NCBI GenBank assembly: GCA_015179025.1
Contig: WHUX01000001.1
Span: 682,001 to 746,000, forward strand
Origin: Terfezia claveryi
Taxonomy: Eukaryota; Ascomycota; Pezizomycetes; Pezizales; Pezizaceae
Length of the DNA: 64,000 bases
Direction of reading: 5' to 3'
Shown here: positions 59,779 through 64,000 of the stretch, piece after piece
Position numbering within the stretch: the stretch's first letter is position 1
How the letters are laid out: the number at the start of each line of letters is the position of its first letter
Position numbers and translations under genes: made by a program
Notes under the pieces: model-generated
What the model was told of the DNA's origin: nothing
Databases searched by the model: none
What the model saw: only the letters and a program-made list of their open reading frames with translations

Positions 59779-60174
59779 TTGGCTGATTTTGGATTATCTT
59801 ATTACGACTCGGGTGTCACAAAAACTGGAAATGGGCCTTGGCTGCCAGTTAGGCTTGGCAACGTGGGAATTAATTCCCTTGATGGGGTTAGCATCGCAAT
59901 GCCGTTCAACGATCTCTGCTCCTACTTGTCGGCGATTGAGGCTCTGGATCATGCCTCTATCGAAGGCGTTGAACACGACTTTCATCCAGTTACCCTCATT
60001 CATAACCTATTGAACTGGGTTCAACAAACTGCAAAGTTCAGGCGAATTCCCATAGCAGGAGATACACTACAGCCCAGATCCCATGAAAAGCATGAGCTGG
60101 ACGGCTTCCTTATCCTATGCTGGATCTCAGATATCAAGACACGCTCGTATTCGCTCTTAATTGCCCGAGGCTAA
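59779..60174 (+). CDS. Possible hypothetical protein, family unknown
   Basis: The only frame in this gene-poor region with coding-like composition: GVTKTGNGPWLPVRLGNVGI, NSLDGVSIAMPFNDLCSYLS, EALDHASIEGVEHDFHPVTL, IHNLLNWVQQTAKFRRIPIA, then HELDGFLILCWISDIKTRSY, SLLIARG and a stop. It opens without an ATG (TTG at 59779, TGA just upstream at 59761), so it is either a 3' exon of a spliced gene or a fragment. A plausible upstream piece in another frame (59640-59760, ALRLGGLVKIWVLAGVQNTF) could be an earlier exon. I do not recognise the family and give no function. Confidence 0.3.
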   Translation: MADFGLSYYDSGVTKTGNGPWLPVRLGNVGINSLDGVSIAMPFNDLCSYLSAIEALDHASIEGVEHDFHPVTLIHNLLNWVQQTAKFRRIPIAGDTLQPRSHEKHELDGFLILCWISDIKTRSYSLLIARG

Positions 60175-60591
60175 TCATTCAGAATCAGGTGGAGGGGACA
60201 TAGGAGGACAATAATATGTGTACTCAGATACTTCCCGAATTCTGTCATGGCTCAAGATATAGAGGATCTCACAGGCGCAACCGAGCTCTACTTACACACT
60301 GTCAAAGTAGGGATCCTAGGCCGCAATGGGAGGGAAGTATAAAAATGACTGTCCAAGATTGAGAGGCACCAAAAGTACAGGCATGAAGAGAGTTCATATC
60401 TGCTAGATTGATAGGTGAGTCAATTCGTGCTAAGAAGTTGTTCCTGGATTTCTATGAGAATGCTGTACATTTCCTATGTTCTACATTCTAAATTTGCCTT
60501 AGATGAGGATACGGTTTCATACACTGTACCTCCGCATTTGATTCTCCATACCACATAATTGAAGTAGTGGCACGTATAAGTAAGTTTATAA

Positions 60592-61108
60592 GAGAGGTTT
60601 TGGACCCCTGCAACGCTAGATATCTTATAATCCATGTAGCGTTGGAACTCCATGGATATCTCTCGTCCTATCTCCCCTTAGTAATTATCAACATGCAACG
60701 ACATAATATGACGACCTCAGATAACATGCTTATGTTGGCGGTAAATCCTGACAGCATGCTACATTGATGCCCTTACAACGGACTTATTCGATGATGTTGT
60801 TGATGAGGATACACCTCAATATTCGAGCTCCTATCACCTATGAGAAGAAGAACAAGGCAGTCACTACTATCACTTACGTCCATTTTATGACTGTAGATAT
60901 ACAGAGATGAAGTACCAAGAGAGGAGTCTAACCTTCTTATGTTTGTGATTAAAGATACGGCCAAGAAATCCATTAAGGATGTCTGGATCTTGTTGTCGTC
61001 TGGATATTTTTTAATCCCTGCCATTCCTAAGCATGAACCCAGCAGGTGCATTAGTTAGTCGCGTTACTGTGGTTACAAGCTATTCTACAGGGGTCCAAAA
61101 ACCTCTCT
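60592..61108. repeat. Pair of 20-base inverted repeats bounding ~517 bases
   Basis: AGAGAGGTTTTGGACCCCTG at 60592-60611 recurs in reverse complement at 61088-61108 with one extra base. The interior has no transposase-like frame. This could be a small non-autonomous DNA transposon; the terminal sequences are unlike the TAGTCTGGTT family. Confidence 0.6.
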
Positions 61109-61133
61109 AATATTGAGGGTTTTACGTTCCCTA

Positions 61134-61180
61134 GAAGATGGATAGTCTGGCTTGCACTAGCCCCTCCCCAGGAAGATGGA
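61134..61180 (+). mobile_element. 29-base TAGTCTGG-type insertion with 9-base duplication
   Basis: GAAGATGGA at 61134-61142 is repeated at 61172-61180. The 29 bases between start TAGTCTGGCTTGCAC and end CCCCTCCCCAG. Length and sequence align with the 29-base copy at 43085-43113, which differs at about seven positions. Confidence 0.8.
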
Positions 61181-62972
61181 GGGGTCCAGGATATCGATGA
61201 ATTTCTTCTTACCGGTATCACGACTTTCGTACAGGGAGGTCTCAACATACCTCTGGTCTTTCATTGGCGTGCGCTAATTATACTTCTCAACATCTATACG
61301 CCTGTGCTTCAAGCCGAGCGAAGATCACAAGATTCCCTCACTAAATTGCGAGCCACTCTTCGCTATTGAGGAGCAAGCACAATGGAGGGCTTGCCCTATG
61401 CAATAAGTATAGAATCTGTTCAAAGGCGGGGCTTACATAGGCCTCAAGACAGAGGAGGGAGCGGGCCTGAAGATATATATGTTGCGCTATCCACAACATG
61501 GGAGACGCAGTTTGTAACAGCGGGATTCAGAGTCCTAAGTCTTTATCAGTGAGTACTCGTTTATAGTACAGGAAGAGCGGGATAATATCCCTCGGTCGTT
61601 TCAGAAAGAGAATGACACCACTTCGCAAATCCAATCTCACGAAAAGCGGAGGAGCGACAGGAAGCTTCGGCATATTCTTCTGCTAAGTAATTGAGGTTTC
61701 TCCACAAAGATGAGATCTTCCTCATTCTCACCGTTCCGTCACGGGGGCCCTAACTCTCCGGCCACTGGTCTCGACTCCAACACGGCACCGATGATATATG
61801 GCAAGGCGGTGGCAAATCCCACAACGTGGAACACCGGTTCAACCTGGCCGTGCGCACAGAGTGGGCTGCAAAACATTGCCCGTAATTTACTCCACATTTC
61901 GGCTAGCTAATCTAGTTACCAACAATTTGGGACCCCGCCATCGTATGGCCAAGCCCCGGTTGGGCTCGGGTACGTCGGAAACATAGAGTGTTCTGTAGGC
62001 TTTATTTTGAGATAGATAAGAGATGGAAACAACCTCCCGGTTGCTGACAGTTGAATGTAGACTGCTCGGGAACGATCTCTCGGGAAATATTACTAATCAC
62101 CTACCGAACATACCCGTGCCCAGGCGGGGTTGCACATTATTAACCAACCTCCGACCAAGAAGCTTGCATTTTTTTTATTTATAATACTTGGATGCCGATT
62201 CCACAGTTGAGTATGTTGAATGTTCCAGAGTACTTGCAACAATTAACATCGTGGGATCTAAGAGTATTTCTGGATCACCGATGTGAAGTATGTAGCAAAC
62301 TTGCAATTGAGATACTTCATCAATTGATGTAATTGAATGAGAATCGGAAGTGCAATGGCTTGCCTATTCGGAATTATTGCTGGCCCCGATGCAAGAGATG
62401 TATCTGAGACATGTATCCCTAGTTCTTCGCCTCAGACTCCCAAATACGATAAGAACAAACGAGCGTAGCTGCAGCCTAGAATGAAATTCACTACGAGAAA
62501 CCCGGGCAAGAAGTAGGGGGGCAAGTTCGATGAGTGGCTCCGTTAGGAGTAAGATTATCATTGGCGTTTCGTTAATCCTTCCATTACCATATCGTATGTA
62601 TGCTAAATTCGAAGTTTAAAAGTAGAGTAAAGAATAAGTGCGTAACAAAGGCAATGAACAATAAAGAGCAGCAGGAACAGGAAGGATATGTTTTCGTAAT
62701 GCAAATAGAAATTTGATAAGAAACAGTCCATTAATCCCATATAATGAAGTAGTCAGAATAGACAAATGAAAAGAAACTGTCGCTAAACGTCACATCACCG
62801 ATTTGATTAAGCAAACAACAATAAAGGAGGACAATAATACCAAAAAAAGGAAGAACAAATGAAGATCTACCTCCAAGAACTTGACGCGTGTGAGTAAAGA
62901 AAGGAGATGGTCATCATATTTTACATTATCTTTCGTCATTCTTTTGGGCTGTAGATTCGAAGTTGGTGCAAT

Positions 62973-64000
62973 CTACTTCACCGGCTCTCCACCAATTTCA
63001 AGGACGCTTATCGCAGTCACTCGTCCACCATGGGGGATATTCATCCCAGATGATCCAGGAGGACCCATGTTGTCGAAGTTCAACCTCTTCCGTGCAGCAT
63101 GAGTGAGTGGTGTCCTCACGGTGTTGGGTGGGAAGGCCGCCTGGGCTGGTGAAGGGGTTATGTTCACGAAATCGGCAAAGTTGAACACTCCCTGGGGAGT
63201 TTGTGGAAGGACGGACGAAGGCAGGGTTGAATGTCTCGAGGGGGGAGTAGATGGTGTAAAGGGCATGGTTTTTGGCATCGTATCCATAGGTGATGGAGAT
63301 GCCGATAGGAAGATGACAATCTCACCATCCTCCCCAGTTTGCCTCCCAACGACCGGTTCAGCAAACTGTGGAGGAGGCGTTTGCGGTGGGCTGGAATTAA
63401 ATTCCATGTTGTATTTTATATACTGATCTCGGAGCAGAGGATCCCGATAGAAATACCCTCGATGGCCGTCATGTGGTCCTAGGCCATATGCGGCTGGTGA
63501 AGAATTCATTCGGCGTGGGCTCTCCCTCCAAGACGTTACCGGCCGCCGGGGTGGTGGAGGATGAGGTAGCTGTGGATCTGAGGTGCTAGGTCTGGGGCGT
63601 TTCCTCGGGGAAACACCCCTGGAAGTTTGGCCATATTCCGAAAACGAAGAAGTACTACGTCCTCCATTCTCCCTGAGCCATTCCAAATCCACCTCCCCAA
63701 AATGTCCAGGAGGCTCGGAGTTTCGATTTGCTGAGCGTTTTCGCTTCAGATCCTCTTCCACTCTTGGCTCAATGGTATCAAGATCCAACTTTTCCAGTCC
63801 ATGCTTTGTCTTGTAGGTTGCCAATGCCAGTCGATGTTGCAGAACTCGGGCAATCTGTGTAGCTTTGTTAGAGGAATTCATAATGATGAGGCACTAGTGG
63901 ATAATGAGGGATTTGAAGCTGCATACCCTAGAGACCTCAGCTCGGCGAAGCACTTTCTGAACTGCCTCCTGTTCACTCCATGCGGGCTCAGAACTAGCCA
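62973..64000 (-). CDS. Whi5/Nrm1-like G1/S transcription repressor, N-terminus cut by window edge
   Basis: Repressor of the SBF/MBF G1/S transcription factors. The GTB-type motif is split by an intron: the visible upstream exon (about 63930-64000) reads SSEPAWSEQEAVQKVLRRAE, VSR and continues into the exon starting at 63854 as IARVLQHRLALATYKTKHGL, EKLDLDTIEPRVEEDLKRKR, the Whi5-like signature. The ATG at 63881 lies inside this intron and is not the start. The remainder is Pro/Ser-rich and disordered with several Ser/Thr-Pro sites (SPRKRPRPSTSDP, SSPPQTPPPQF, MPFTPSTPPSRHS, VRTPLTHAARKRLNF), fitting control by cyclin-dependent kinase, and a nuclear-type basic cluster near KRKRSANR. It ends at 62973. 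The true start lies beyond the right edge. Confidence 0.8.

Larger units (their letters stand above)
60175..62972. other. Gene-poor stretch with an inverted-repeat element and one family insertion
   Basis: No gene recognised. It holds a pair of inverted 20-base repeats 517 bases apart (60592-61108) and a 29-base TAGTCTGG-type insertion (61143-61171), annotated separately. The rest is short frames, including the 3' region of the Whi5-like gene. Confidence 0.5.

Overview
The window looks like nuclear DNA of a filamentous ascomycete (Pezizomycotina). Genes are split by many short introns of about 50-75 bases with GT...AG ends and CTRAC-type branch sites. H2A and H2B are a divergent pair, and the gene set (SKN7, YTP1, SLM, WSC sensor, Whi5-like, AIM24, Ubp8) is fungal. 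Class-level placement is not possible by eye; nothing bacterial, viral or organellar was seen.

Layout, left to right. 1-8 kb: 5' part of an AP-1 beta-adaptin gene (minus), a decayed spastin/Sap1-type AAA ATPase relic (plus), SAGA deubiquitinase UBP8 (minus), and a LACTB2-like metallo-hydrolase (minus) with a G-quadruplex-type tract right after its stop. 8-16 kb: stress regulator SKN7 (minus), a type-5 peroxiredoxin (plus) and mitoferrin (plus). 17-22 kb: a fungal transcription-factor-like gene and YTP1 (both minus). 24-27 kb: H2A/H2B. 28-37 kb: a Swiss-Army-Knife HAD protein, an Ariadne RBR ubiquitin ligase and eIF2B epsilon (all minus). 37-42 kb: complex I NDUFA9-type subunit (minus), RPN9 (plus), AIM24 (minus). 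42-45 kb: gene-poor, with a broken VAC14 fragment and several short repeats. 45-58 kb: a JID1-like J protein, SLM1/2, threonyl-tRNA synthetase (all minus), GAR1 and phosphatidylserine synthase (plus), and a WSC membrane protein (minus). 58-63 kb: gene-poor, with one possible hypothetical gene. Right edge: Whi5/Nrm1-like repressor (minus, cut by the window).

The genes are ordinary housekeeping genes, not a pathway cluster. Themes recur (mitochondria: peroxiredoxin, mitoferrin, NDUFA9, AIM24, J protein; ubiquitin-proteasome: UBP8, Ariadne, RPN9; membrane lipid and cell wall: SLM, CHO1, WSC), but I see no evidence that they are co-regulated.

The most unusual signal lies between the genes and inside the two broken genes. 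It is a family of tiny insertions (10-35 bases) that all begin at the same end, TAGTCTGGTTGGCAC or a truncation of it. Eight of them are flanked by perfect 9-base direct duplications, each a different sequence. This looks like a set of footprints or ultra-short non-autonomous copies of a DNA transposon that makes 9-base target duplications. The full-length element is not in the window.
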